This document shows positions 44,929 to 52,988 of a stretch of 54,059 nt of DNA, piece by piece. Positions within the stretch are counted from its first letter, which is position 1; every line of letters starts with the position of its first letter. A program made the translations under genes and the position numbers. Under the pieces are notes generated by a model. It made no database searches, had not been told where the DNA came from, and was given only the letters and a program-made list of their open reading frames with translations. The stretch lies in NCBI GenBank assembly GCA_023443765.1, contig JAEZTA010000025.1, positions 1 to 54,059 on the forward strand, read 5' to 3'. The DNA is from Bacteroidota bacterium (lineage in GTDB: Bacteria; Bacteroidota; Bacteroidia; Bacteroidales; Rikenellaceae).

Positions 44929-46686
44929 ATGAAAATGATAGTACACCTTTTTACCGCAATGACGCTGCTCGGGACGCTGGGCACCTCCTCCTGCACGGAC
45001 AACGACGAGACAGGCGGAGCCAATCCGCTGTCGGATTTCGCCCTCTCGGTGTCGGCCGGAACCTGCACGCTCACACAGGAGACCGCGCCGCGCAAGGCGC
45101 TGGAAATCGCATGGTCGGGCCGTGCCGACGACGGTTCGACGGAGTATGCGCTCGAAATCAGCGCCGAAAGCCCGAGCCTCGCGACAACACCCTGGTCGAA
45201 GACCTTTCCCGAGGGAACGCACGCCTTCGCGCTCACCGGGGACGAGTTGAACCGCGTCGTTATCGACTACCACAAAATCCACTCCGACCAGCCCGTACGG
45301 CTTAAGGTCAAAGTCACGATGACCACCTCGCTCCACTGGAAACTTTACAGCGCCGCCGACAGCGCCTTTGTGGACTGCCGGACCTACATTCCCGTCTACC
45401 CGCAGCACAAACACAAGGCTCCGCTCTACTGGAGTCCCTACGAGTACAACTACGAGAAGAACAACTACATGCCCGAGGAGGAGTGGAAGGCGAACATCGA
45501 CTGGGTAGCCGAAAACCTGAAAAGCTACGGCTACACGCTGGTTTCGACCGACGGCTGGATGACCGAGCACGACCTGCGCGTCTGCAACGAATACGGCTAC
45601 ATCAGCCGGGCCTCCGTCCACTGGGAGCACGACTATGCCTACTGGGCCGACTATTGTCGTTCGAAGGGCCTCCAACTGGGCATCTACGGCAATCCGATGT
45701 GGGTTCCGCGCGAAGCGGCCGAAGCCGGGCTGAAGATCAAGGGTACGAACATCCCCATCGCCGACATCGTCGACATGAACGAGTACCGCAACGGCCACGA
45801 GTACAACTGGGTACAACTCGACCGCGAAGGGGCCGAGGAGTGGGTGCGCGGCTATGTCGACCACTACGCCGAAATGGGCGCCGTGTTCCTGCGCGTCGAC
45901 TTCCTCTCGTTCTACGAGGACGGCAAAGACCGTTTCCGCCCCGAAGGCGTCGGGCCCGAACGTCCGAAATGGATGTACGAAACCGCCCTGCGGTGGATGC
46001 GCGAACAGTGCGACAAACACGGCATCTTCTTCTCGGTGGCCATGAACCACGGCTATGACGATGCCGCCGTCGAACGCAACTACGCCCATTCGATCCGCGT
46101 CAGCGTCGACACGGAGGCCGGAACGTGGACCCGTTTTTCCGATCAGGAGCGCGGCGTGCACTACCCGATGTGGATGCAATGGATGAATCCGTTCGACGGT
46201 CTCATCTACTTCTCCCGCGCGACAGGCCGGGGCCGCATGCTCCCCGACGGCGACTTTATCCGCCTGAACACGATGGCTTCGGCCGACGAATGCAAGTCGG
46301 TCGTTTCGCTCAACGTGATCGCCGGCGGTCTGGTAGCGGTCGCCGACTGCCACAACACGGCAGGCGACCGGCTGCAATATTACCAGAACCGCGAACTGCT
46401 GGCCCTCGTGCAGGACGGCTTCATGGGCAAGCCCCTCTCCGACGACCCGGCCGATATCCGGAGCCAGACCTGGACGGGCGATACGGGCAACGGCGACAAA
46501 ATCGTCGCGGTGTTCAACCGCGAACCGACGCCGAAGAGCTATTCGGTCAGCCCCTCCGAACTCGGTTTTGCAGGTGACTGCACCGTGCGCGACCTCTGGG
46601 AGCACAAAAACCTCCCGCAACAATCCGCCTACACCGGGACGATTCCCCCGCACGGGTGCGTCGTACTGAAAATCTCGAAAAACTAA
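44929..46686 (+). CDS. SusE-domain / clan GH-D-like glycoside hydrolase fusion lipoprotein
   Basis: A 585-residue lipoprotein from ATG 44929 (signal to Cys 23, GTSSCTDNDETGG). Residues about 33-150 form a SusE-type Ig-like domain (LSVSAGTCTLTQETAPRKAL ... TGDELNRVVIDYHKI) like those of the two preceding genes. Residues about 165-585 form a TIM-barrel hydrolase: GYTLVSTDGWMTEHD, LGIYGNPMWVPREA, AVFLRVDFLSFYEDG (Asp 324, candidate nucleophile), RVSVDTEAGTW (Asp 394, candidate acid/base), and the region with LPDGDFIRLNTMASADE, all laid out as in alpha-galactosidase-type clan GH-D (GH27/GH36). A C-terminal beta-sandwich follows. The sugar cleaved is uncertain; exact family not assigned. Confidence 0.75.
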   Translation: MKMIVHLFTAMTLLGTLGTSSCTDNDETGGANPLSDFALSVSAGTCTLTQETAPRKALEIAWSGRADDGSTEYALEISAESPSLATTPWSKTFPEGTHAFALTGDELNRVVIDYHKIHSDQPVRLKVKVTMTTSLHWKLYSAADSAFVDCRTYIPVYPQHKHKAPLYWSPYEYNYEKNNYMPEEEWKANIDWVAENLKSYGYTLVSTDGWMTEHDLRVCNEYGYISRASVHWEHDYAYWADYCRSKGLQLGIYGNPMWVPREAAEAGLKIKGTNIPIADIVDMNEYRNGHEYNWVQLDREGAEEWVRGYVDHYAEMGAVFLRVDFLSFYEDGKDRFRPEGVGPERPKWMYETALRWMREQCDKHGIFFSVAMNHGYDDAAVERNYAHSIRVSVDTEAGTWTRFSDQERGVHYPMWMQWMNPFDGLIYFSRATGRGRMLPDGDFIRLNTMASADECKSVVSLNVIAGGLVAVADCHNTAGDRLQYYQNRELLALVQDGFMGKPLSDDPADIRSQTWTGDTGNGDKIVAVFNREPTPKSYSVSPSELGFAGDCTVRDLWEHKNLPQQSAYTGTIPPHGCVVLKISKN

Positions 46687-46692
46687 ACTCCG

Positions 46693-48717
46693 ATGAGACA
46701 AACCCTTATCCGGCTGTTCGGGACGGCTGCGCTGCTCGGCGCGGCCATCGTCCCGGCGGCTGCGGCCGGCGACGGCTGGACCCTCGAAGCGACCGATTAC
46801 ACGGCGGAATACGTCGGGGCCCCCGCGGCCAACGGAATGCTGGGCATCCTGCCCTGGAAAGAACCGTTCTCGGTCCGCCACGTGATGCTGAACCACGTTT
46901 TCGAACGCAGCGGACAGGACATGGTCAATCGCGCCGTACGGGGCATCTGCCCCTTTGGCGTGACGATGTGCGTAGACGGTCGTGAAATCGGCAGCGACAA
47001 TATTTCCGGCTGGCGGCAATGTATCGACATGCGCCGCGCGGAACATACTACCCAATTCACCGCCGACGGCAAGGTGCAGGTGCGCTACACCTTCATCGCG
47101 CTCCGCAACCTGCCCTACGCCCTGCTGATGGAGGTCGAAATGAAGGCGCTGACCGATGCTTCGGTGGAGTTCACCAACACGATGCGCGTCCCTGAGGAGT
47201 ACCGCGCCCCGCGGCACATCCACAAATCCTACGAGGCGGACGGACACCGGATCGAAATCCTCCAAACCAATGCCGAGACCCTCAACGGACGTTACGACGT
47301 TTCGGCTTCGTCGATGTTCCTCCACGACGGACGGTTCGACTACCGGGGCGGCAACACGGCCGACTGGCTCGCAATCCGCCTCAAAGCGGGCGACGAAGCG
47401 CGTTTCACACTGGCCGGAGCCGTCTGCTCGACCTGTGATTTCAGCGACCCCTACAACGAATCGGAACGTCAGCTGGTCTACATCGACCGCGAGACCCCGG
47501 ACCGCGTCGTAGCAGCCCACCGCCGTCTCTGGGACGAACTGTGGCAGGGCGACATCGAAATCGAAGGCGACCCCGAAGCCCAGCGCGTCGTGCGTCTGGC
47601 CCTCTACAACCTCTACGGCTTCTGCCGCGAAGGGTCGCGCCTGAGCATCCCGCCCATGGGGCTCTCGTCGCAGGGTTACAACGGACATATTTTCTGGGAC
47701 ACCGAAATCTGGATGTATCCCCCGATGCTGCTGCTGAACCCCGGCATCGCCCGTTCGATGATGGACTACCGCAGCGACCGCCTCGATGCGGCCCGGCGGC
47801 GCGCCATGACCTGCGGCTACCGGGGCGCGATGTTCCCCTGGGAATCGGACTATTTCGGCGAAGAGTCGACCCCGACGTGGGCGATTACGGGACCGATGGA
47901 GCACCACATCACGGCCGACGTGGGGATCGCCGCCTGGAACTACTACTGCGTGACGCGCGACCGGGAGTGGCTGCGCTCGGAAGGCTGGCCCCTGCTGAAG
48001 GAGGCCGCTGAATTCTGGGTCAGCCGCGCAACGCGCAACGACGACGGGAGCTACTCCGTGGCCGGGGTCGTGGGAGCCGACGAATATGCGATGAACGTCA
48101 CCGACAACGCCTTCACCAACGGTGCTGCGGCGACAGCCCTGCGCTGCGCCGTGAAAGCCGCCCGGGCATGCGGCGAAAAAGCCCCTGCGGTGTGGAGCGA
48201 ACTGGCCGACGGTCTGCGCATCCTGCGCAGCGACGAGGGTGTGACGCTCGAATATGCAGGTTATGCGGGACAGGACATCAAGCAGGCCGATGTCAACCTG
48301 CTGGGCTACCCGCTCGGCATCGTCACCGACCGCGCGCAACTGCTCCGCGACCTGGCCTATTACGACGCGAAGATCGACCCCGTGAACGGTCCGGCAATGT
48401 CCTTCAGTGTCTTCAGCGTACAATACGCCCGGCTGGGAGACGCCGCGAAAGCCGAAGAGATGTTCCGCCGCTGCTACCGCCCCAACCTGCGGCCGCCTTT
48501 CGGCGTCCTGGCCGAGACCCCGACCAGCCGGAACCCCTATTTCGCAACCGCCGCCGGAGGCCTGCTGCAGGCCGTACTGAACGGCTTCGGGGGACTGGAG
48601 ATCACCGACAAGGGAATCGTCCGGGTCAAATCCGTACTGCCCGCATCGTGGAAAAAGCTGACGATCAAAGGCGCCGGTCCCGAACGCAAAACCTATATCA
48701 TCATCAACGACAAGTAA
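46693..48717 (+). CDS. GH65 alpha-glucoside hydrolase or phosphorylase, secreted
   Basis: A 674-residue protein with a signal peptide (1-25, PAAAAG). GH65 marks: an N-terminal beta-sandwich (about 30-270), the barrel motif GYNGHIFWDTEIWMYPPMLL, YRSDRLDAARRRAMTCGYRG, AMFPWESD, and GADEYAMNVTDNAFTN with Glu 464 at the position of the catalytic acid. GH65 contains maltose, trehalose, kojibiose and nigerose phosphorylases and some hydrolases. An exported enzyme would lack steady phosphate use and is therefore more likely a hydrolase, like the kojibiose hydrolase described in Flavobacterium johnsoniae; this is inference. It gives the best hint that PUL 3 serves an alpha-glucoside-containing glycan. 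Six bases separate it from the gene before. Confidence 0.88.
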   Translation: MRQTLIRLFGTAALLGAAIVPAAAAGDGWTLEATDYTAEYVGAPAANGMLGILPWKEPFSVRHVMLNHVFERSGQDMVNRAVRGICPFGVTMCVDGREIGSDNISGWRQCIDMRRAEHTTQFTADGKVQVRYTFIALRNLPYALLMEVEMKALTDASVEFTNTMRVPEEYRAPRHIHKSYEADGHRIEILQTNAETLNGRYDVSASSMFLHDGRFDYRGGNTADWLAIRLKAGDEARFTLAGAVCSTCDFSDPYNESERQLVYIDRETPDRVVAAHRRLWDELWQGDIEIEGDPEAQRVVRLALYNLYGFCREGSRLSIPPMGLSSQGYNGHIFWDTEIWMYPPMLLLNPGIARSMMDYRSDRLDAARRRAMTCGYRGAMFPWESDYFGEESTPTWAITGPMEHHITADVGIAAWNYYCVTRDREWLRSEGWPLLKEAAEFWVSRATRNDDGSYSVAGVVGADEYAMNVTDNAFTNGAAATALRCAVKAARACGEKAPAVWSELADGLRILRSDEGVTLEYAGYAGQDIKQADVNLLGYPLGIVTDRAQLLRDLAYYDAKIDPVNGPAMSFSVFSVQYARLGDAAKAEEMFRRCYRPNLRPPFGVLAETPTSRNPYFATAAGGLLQAVLNGFGGLEITDKGIVRVKSVLPASWKKLTIKGAGPERKTYIIINDK

Positions 48718-48722
48718 CGACC

Positions 48723-50894
48723 ATGAATTTCCGCACTGTTTCCATCCTGCTCACAGCCCTCACCGCAGTCGCCTGCGGTCCGGGCGAGGGGCAACTCATC
48801 TACGGCAACGACGCCTACGCCTGGTATGCCGACAGCGTCCGCCAGGGCGACTGGCACGCTTATGCCGAAAGCCCCGCCGCGATCGTCTCGGACTACCCCG
48901 CCGCCGACGGGAAACCCCGCGTCTGGCGGCAGAAGAACGACATTTCGGCATACGGCACATACACCGGCGTCACGACCTTCGAGACGGCACTTTACAACAT
49001 GGCCGTCGACGAGATGGTCAACAACATCGAAGCCGATTCGACACTGCGCACAGGTGCACTGTGGGCCGGGGTCTGGACGCGCGACGTGAGTTACAGCATG
49101 CTGCTGTCGCTGGCCGAAACGGTCCCCGACGTATCGCGCATCACGCTGATGCGCAAGGTCGACCGGCTGGGGCGCATCGTCCAGGACACGGGAACCGGCG
49201 GTTCGTGGCCCTGTTCGAGCGACCGCGTGGTCTGGGCGCTCGCGGCGTGGAAGGTCTACATCGTCACGGGCGACAGGGCATGGCTCGCCGAAATCTACCC
49301 GATCGTCCGGCGTTCGCTCGAAGACGATTTCCGGACCACCTACGATGAGGCCACAGGACTTTTCTGCGGCGAAAGTTCGTTCATCGACTGGCGCGAGCAG
49401 AGCTATCCGCGCTGGATGCAGCCCGTCGACATCTTCCGGTCGGAATGCCTGGGCACGAACGCCGTTTACTACAGTGTCCTGCAGGCGATGGAGCGCATGG
49501 CCGGGATATTGGGCCTCGAAGAACAGTCCGCAGAGTATGCTCAGCGTGCCGAAGCGCTGAAAAGCGCCGTTAACGATCGTTTCTGGATGGACGAAAAGGG
49601 CTATTACGCACAGTTCCTCTACGGCCGCAACCACCTGCTGCTCTCGCCGCGCAGCGAGACGCTCGGCGAGTCGCTGGCCATCCTCTCGGGCATCGCCTCC
49701 GAAGAGCAGGCCCGGCGCATCACCGCCTCGATGCCCGTTTCGGCATTCGGGCCGACGATCTTCTGGCCCCAGATCGGCAGTGAACCCAGCTACCATAACA
49801 ACGCCGTATGGCCCTTCGTCGCAGCTTTCTGGGGTCGCGCTGCGGCCAAAGCCGGGAACGAGCAGGCCGTACTCCACGCCCTCGCGGGCAACGTCCGGGC
49901 CGCAGCGATCTTCGCTACCAACCAGGAGAATTTTACCGCCTCGACCGGGGCTCCCGATACCCAGCTCAACTCCCCGAACATGCTGTGGAGCCTCTCGGGC
50001 TTTATCGGGACCGTCCGCCACACGCTGCTGGGCATCCAGCCCGACGAACAGGGTATTGCCTTCACGCCTTTCGTACCGCAGACACTCGGCGGGGAGCGGC
50101 AACTCGCAGGATTCCGCTACCGCGGCATGACGCTCGACATCACCGTCCGCGGTTCGGGCCGTACGATCCGCTCGTTCACGCTCGACGGAAAACCCGCCGA
50201 ACCGCATATTCCGGCCTCCCTGACCGGCCGCCACTCGGTCTGCATCGAACTCGACGGACGCCACGACGAAGCCCCGGGACTCAACCTGCGACCCTACACA
50301 GCCTCACCGGAAGTTCCAGCAGTAACGTTTACGAAAGGACATCTCGAATGGGAACGGGTTCTCAACGCCGCGGCTTACCTCGTCTTCCGCGACGGGATGC
50401 AGGTCGCCCGGACGACGGAGTGCCGCTATACCGCCGATGTCCCAGGCGAATACCAGGTCGTTGCCGTGGACGCCATCGGAACCGAGTCGTTCGCCTGCGA
50501 ACCGCTACGCTGCAACCCGGACGAGATTTGCCGCCCGGCAGCCACCCGCCTCGACCGCAGGCCCGGGACACAGTTCGCAACGTCGGTCACCCTTCCTGCC
50601 GACGGGCTCTACGCCGTCGACTGGCATTACGCCAATGGCAACGGAGGCATCACCGACCGGAACATGTGCGCCACCCGCTCGCTCTTTGTCGACGACATAT
50701 ACTGCGGCCCTTCGGTCTTCCCGCAGCGGGCCGACAACGACTGGACACAGTTCGGCTGGAGCAATGCCCAACCGGTCCGGCTAACGCAGGGAACCCACCG
50801 CATCGAACTGAGGTTCCTGCCCCACAACGAGAACATGAACATCGACACCAACACGGCCACGACCGATATACTGCGCCTTACGCGCATCCGGTAA
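48723..50894 (+). CDS. Six-hairpin glycosidase-like lipoprotein with C-terminal Fn3/beta-sandwich domains
   Basis: A 723-residue lipoprotein (ATG 48723, signal to Cys 18, AVACGPGEG). The main domain (about 60-480) is an (alpha/alpha)6 barrel: GVWTRDVSYSMLLSLA (Asp 121), TGTGGSWPCSSDRVVWALAA, CGESSFIDWREQSYPRW (Glu 217, Asp 222, Glu 225), GPTIFWPQIGSEPSYHNNAVW and TQLNSPNMLWSLSGFIG. The pattern is like GH15/37/63/78-type six-hairpin glycosidases but I cannot name the family. Residues about 480-540 form a small beta domain, about 540-610 an Fn3-like domain (HLEWERVLNAAAYLVFRDG) and about 615-723 a carbohydrate-binding-like sandwich. It is the last gene of the PUL 3 operon, ahead of the terminator. 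Confidence 0.8.
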   Translation: MNFRTVSILLTALTAVACGPGEGQLIYGNDAYAWYADSVRQGDWHAYAESPAAIVSDYPAADGKPRVWRQKNDISAYGTYTGVTTFETALYNMAVDEMVNNIEADSTLRTGALWAGVWTRDVSYSMLLSLAETVPDVSRITLMRKVDRLGRIVQDTGTGGSWPCSSDRVVWALAAWKVYIVTGDRAWLAEIYPIVRRSLEDDFRTTYDEATGLFCGESSFIDWREQSYPRWMQPVDIFRSECLGTNAVYYSVLQAMERMAGILGLEEQSAEYAQRAEALKSAVNDRFWMDEKGYYAQFLYGRNHLLLSPRSETLGESLAILSGIASEEQARRITASMPVSAFGPTIFWPQIGSEPSYHNNAVWPFVAAFWGRAAAKAGNEQAVLHALAGNVRAAAIFATNQENFTASTGAPDTQLNSPNMLWSLSGFIGTVRHTLLGIQPDEQGIAFTPFVPQTLGGERQLAGFRYRGMTLDITVRGSGRTIRSFTLDGKPAEPHIPASLTGRHSVCIELDGRHDEAPGLNLRPYTASPEVPAVTFTKGHLEWERVLNAAAYLVFRDGMQVARTTECRYTADVPGEYQVVAVDAIGTESFACEPLRCNPDEICRPAATRLDRRPGTQFATSVTLPADGLYAVDWHYANGNGGITDRNMCATRSLFVDDIYCGPSVFPQRADNDWTQFGWSNAQPVRLTQGTHRIELRFLPHNENMNIDTNTATTDILRLTRIR

Positions 50895-50900
50895 CCGAAC

Positions 50901-50945
50901 AGAATAAACAAAGCGGGCATCCCGAAAGGATGCCCGCTTTGTTTA
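50901..50945. terminator. Perfect bidirectional terminator
   Basis: Twenty bases (50901-50920) are exactly complementary to 50926-50945, around the loop CGAAA. The stem core is GC-rich (GCGGGCATCC) and its outer part is A/T-rich, giving a U-tract-like run in both directions. It ends PUL 3 from the left and the GH127 gene from the right, with only about 60 bases between the two stop codons. Confidence 0.95.
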
Positions 50946-50957
50946 TTGCCGACGGTA

Positions 50958-52979
50958 TCAGCGTACCGGAAACTCCGTGACGCGCAGGGTCGTACAGCCG
51001 TAGGGAATCAGCTCGATCCACTCCTCTTCGGGCGTCATGTACATCCGCTGCGAGGAGACGAAGGCGATCGGTCCGGCCGATCCGCTGTACAGCGTCCAGT
51101 CGCCCAGGCGGTTGGCCCGCGTGCGGATCTTCACCGGCGAGCCGTCCAGCGTCCAGGGATAGGGCGCCATCTCGCCGCCATCCTCGACCACGAAACTCTC
51201 CGCAACCGCTTCGGGCCTGACGTTCGCTTTCGGGAGGCAGAAATTCCACGGGGAATCGGAGGTCACCTCGTAGTAATAGGGGCCGTATTCGGCGTGTTTC
51301 GCCGGCTCCATGTCGTAGCGCTGCCACTTCTCGTTCATGCGCAGGGCGTAAACCAGCGGTCCGCGCTCGACGACGGCAGCTTCGTTGTACCAGCGGCTTA
51401 CGGCAACGCGTGCCGGGAAAGTCACATTCAACTCGTCGCCCGAGTGCCATTCGCGCTCGACGACAACGATTCCTTCGCCTACGTTGCGGAAAGCAACCTT
51501 CCCGCCGTTGAGCGTGATCACCGGCCCGGCACACCAGCCGGGAATGCGCAGGTGGAGCGGGAAAGCGGCCGTAGCCTGCTTCCTGGCTCCGGGCAGCGTC
51601 ACGCGGAATGCGATCTGCTCGCGGAAGGGATAGTCGGTGCGCTCTTCGATCGCCACCTTCTTCCCGTTCACCGTGGCCTCGACCTTCGAAGGAGCGTAAA
51701 CCAGGGCGGCCAGACCGCCGTCACGGGTTGCATACCAGAGGTTCTGCACCAGCTTGGGCCACCCCTGGTGGAGGTTCGACGTGCAGCACGGATAGCCCGT
51801 GTAGAGGCCGAAAATGATGTCGGTATCTTCGTGGGGCGTCGAGAAGGGACGCACCTTGCGCGTAACCTCGACCTGGTTGACCTGCTGGTAATACTGGCGG
51901 GCATCCTGCATATCGGTCGTTTGCGTCGGCAGGGTGTTGTAGGCCACGCGTTCGAGGTAATCGCCCCACTCGCGGCCTCCCGTGATCTGGAGAATCTGCT
52001 CCAGCGAGAACATCATCTCGACAGCCGTGCAAAGTTCGGAACCAAACGTCGGATCGCCGAAGCGGAGTTTCTCATCGCCGGCCCAGAGCCCCGTCGGAAG
52101 CCCGATCGTATGCCGCATCTTCTCCACGGCACGCCCCACGGCTTCGAGGTGGCGCGAATCGCCGCTCTGCTGCCAGTAGACCACCGGTTCCTTGAAACCC
52201 TGGCCCAGATCGACGCAATGGAGGCTGTAAGGACGGCTCAGGTGATCGCCATGGAGGAAAATTCCGGTCCAGTCGAGCGTCTGCCTGTGGATCAGCTCGC
52301 CCAGTTCGAGCAGGTATTTTTCACCCGTGAGGTTGTAGAGCCAGTAGACCACCGCGAGGTTGTCGCCGCCGCGCTGACGGCCCCACTTCGTCCAGTTGTC
52401 GAGGGGCGTCTGGGGCAGTTGCGCCAGTTGGTAGCGGAAGTAGCGGTCCATGAAATCCAGCACGCGCTTGTCGCCCGTCGCCGAATGGTACTGCTGCAAC
52501 ACTTTGAGGACCACCATGCGGGGCCACCAGTCGCGGGCCTTGTCGCGCTGCAATCCGGGTTCGGCGGGGCGGTCGGTCACAGGGCCGAAATTTCCGTCGG
52601 CCGTCTGCGACGCCAGCGCCCACTCAACCCACGGTTTGACCTTGGCGATCAGTCGCTGGTCTTCGAGGATATAGGCCAGCGGCAGCAGGCCGTCGATCCA
52701 GTAGGGACCGCGCTCCCACACGTCGCCGTCACCGCCGACCCAACCGTTGCGCGGGCCCATGACCTGCGGGTAGAGCGAATCGAGGTGTCCGGTCATGCCG
52801 TCGCACATCCGCACAAGTTGTTCGCCGAGCCAACCCGCAGGCTTTACGGCGCCGATCGGCAGTTCGGCGTAGGGCCGTGGCTGAAGCGGCGTGCGGTTGA
52901 ACCGCATGTCGGGTTGGGCGGAGACCGCAGCGGCTGCTGCAAGGCCGCATAAAGTCAGGATAAATCGGGTCGGTTTCAT
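50958..52979 (-). CDS. GH127-type (DUF1680) beta-L-arabinofuranosidase, secreted
   Basis: A 673-residue protein with a signal peptide (1-21, AVSAQ). The (alpha/alpha)6 barrel runs about 90-430 (DVWERGPYWIDGLLPLAYIL, KARDWWPRMVVLKVLQQYH, CVDLGQGFKEPVVYW). The zinc/nucleophile site of the family is intact: Glu 315 and Cys 317 in SELCTAVE, and Cys 398-Cys 399 in GYPCCTSN, of which Cys 398 corresponds to the nucleophile of HypBA1. Glu 303 is a candidate acid/base. C-terminal beta domains follow (RIPGWC, VVERGPLVYALR). GH127/GH146 and related families remove beta-L-arabinofuranose or similar residues. It lies 9 bases downstream of the transporter gene and shares its transcript. Confidence 0.9.
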   Translation of the reverse strand: MKPTRFILTLCGLAAAAAVSAQPDMRFNRTPLQPRPYAELPIGAVKPAGWLGEQLVRMCDGMTGHLDSLYPQVMGPRNGWVGGDGDVWERGPYWIDGLLPLAYILEDQRLIAKVKPWVEWALASQTADGNFGPVTDRPAEPGLQRDKARDWWPRMVVLKVLQQYHSATGDKRVLDFMDRYFRYQLAQLPQTPLDNWTKWGRQRGGDNLAVVYWLYNLTGEKYLLELGELIHRQTLDWTGIFLHGDHLSRPYSLHCVDLGQGFKEPVVYWQQSGDSRHLEAVGRAVEKMRHTIGLPTGLWAGDEKLRFGDPTFGSELCTAVEMMFSLEQILQITGGREWGDYLERVAYNTLPTQTTDMQDARQYYQQVNQVEVTRKVRPFSTPHEDTDIIFGLYTGYPCCTSNLHQGWPKLVQNLWYATRDGGLAALVYAPSKVEATVNGKKVAIEERTDYPFREQIAFRVTLPGARKQATAAFPLHLRIPGWCAGPVITLNGGKVAFRNVGEGIVVVEREWHSGDELNVTFPARVAVSRWYNEAAVVERGPLVYALRMNEKWQRYDMEPAKHAEYGPYYYEVTSDSPWNFCLPKANVRPEAVAESFVVEDGGEMAPYPWTLDGSPVKIRTRANRLGDWTLYSGSAGPIAFVSSQRMYMTPEEEWIELIPYGCTTLRVTEFPVR

Positions 52980-52988
52980 AGGATTAGC

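Noticed and set aside
44848..48423. A 1191-codon open frame on the minus strand opposite the fusion hydrolase and GH65 genes
   Set aside because: It is antisense to two genes with clear families and signal peptides. Its translation is low-complexity (Val/Gly/Arg/His-rich) with no domain. Long antisense frames are expected here from high GC and codon bias.
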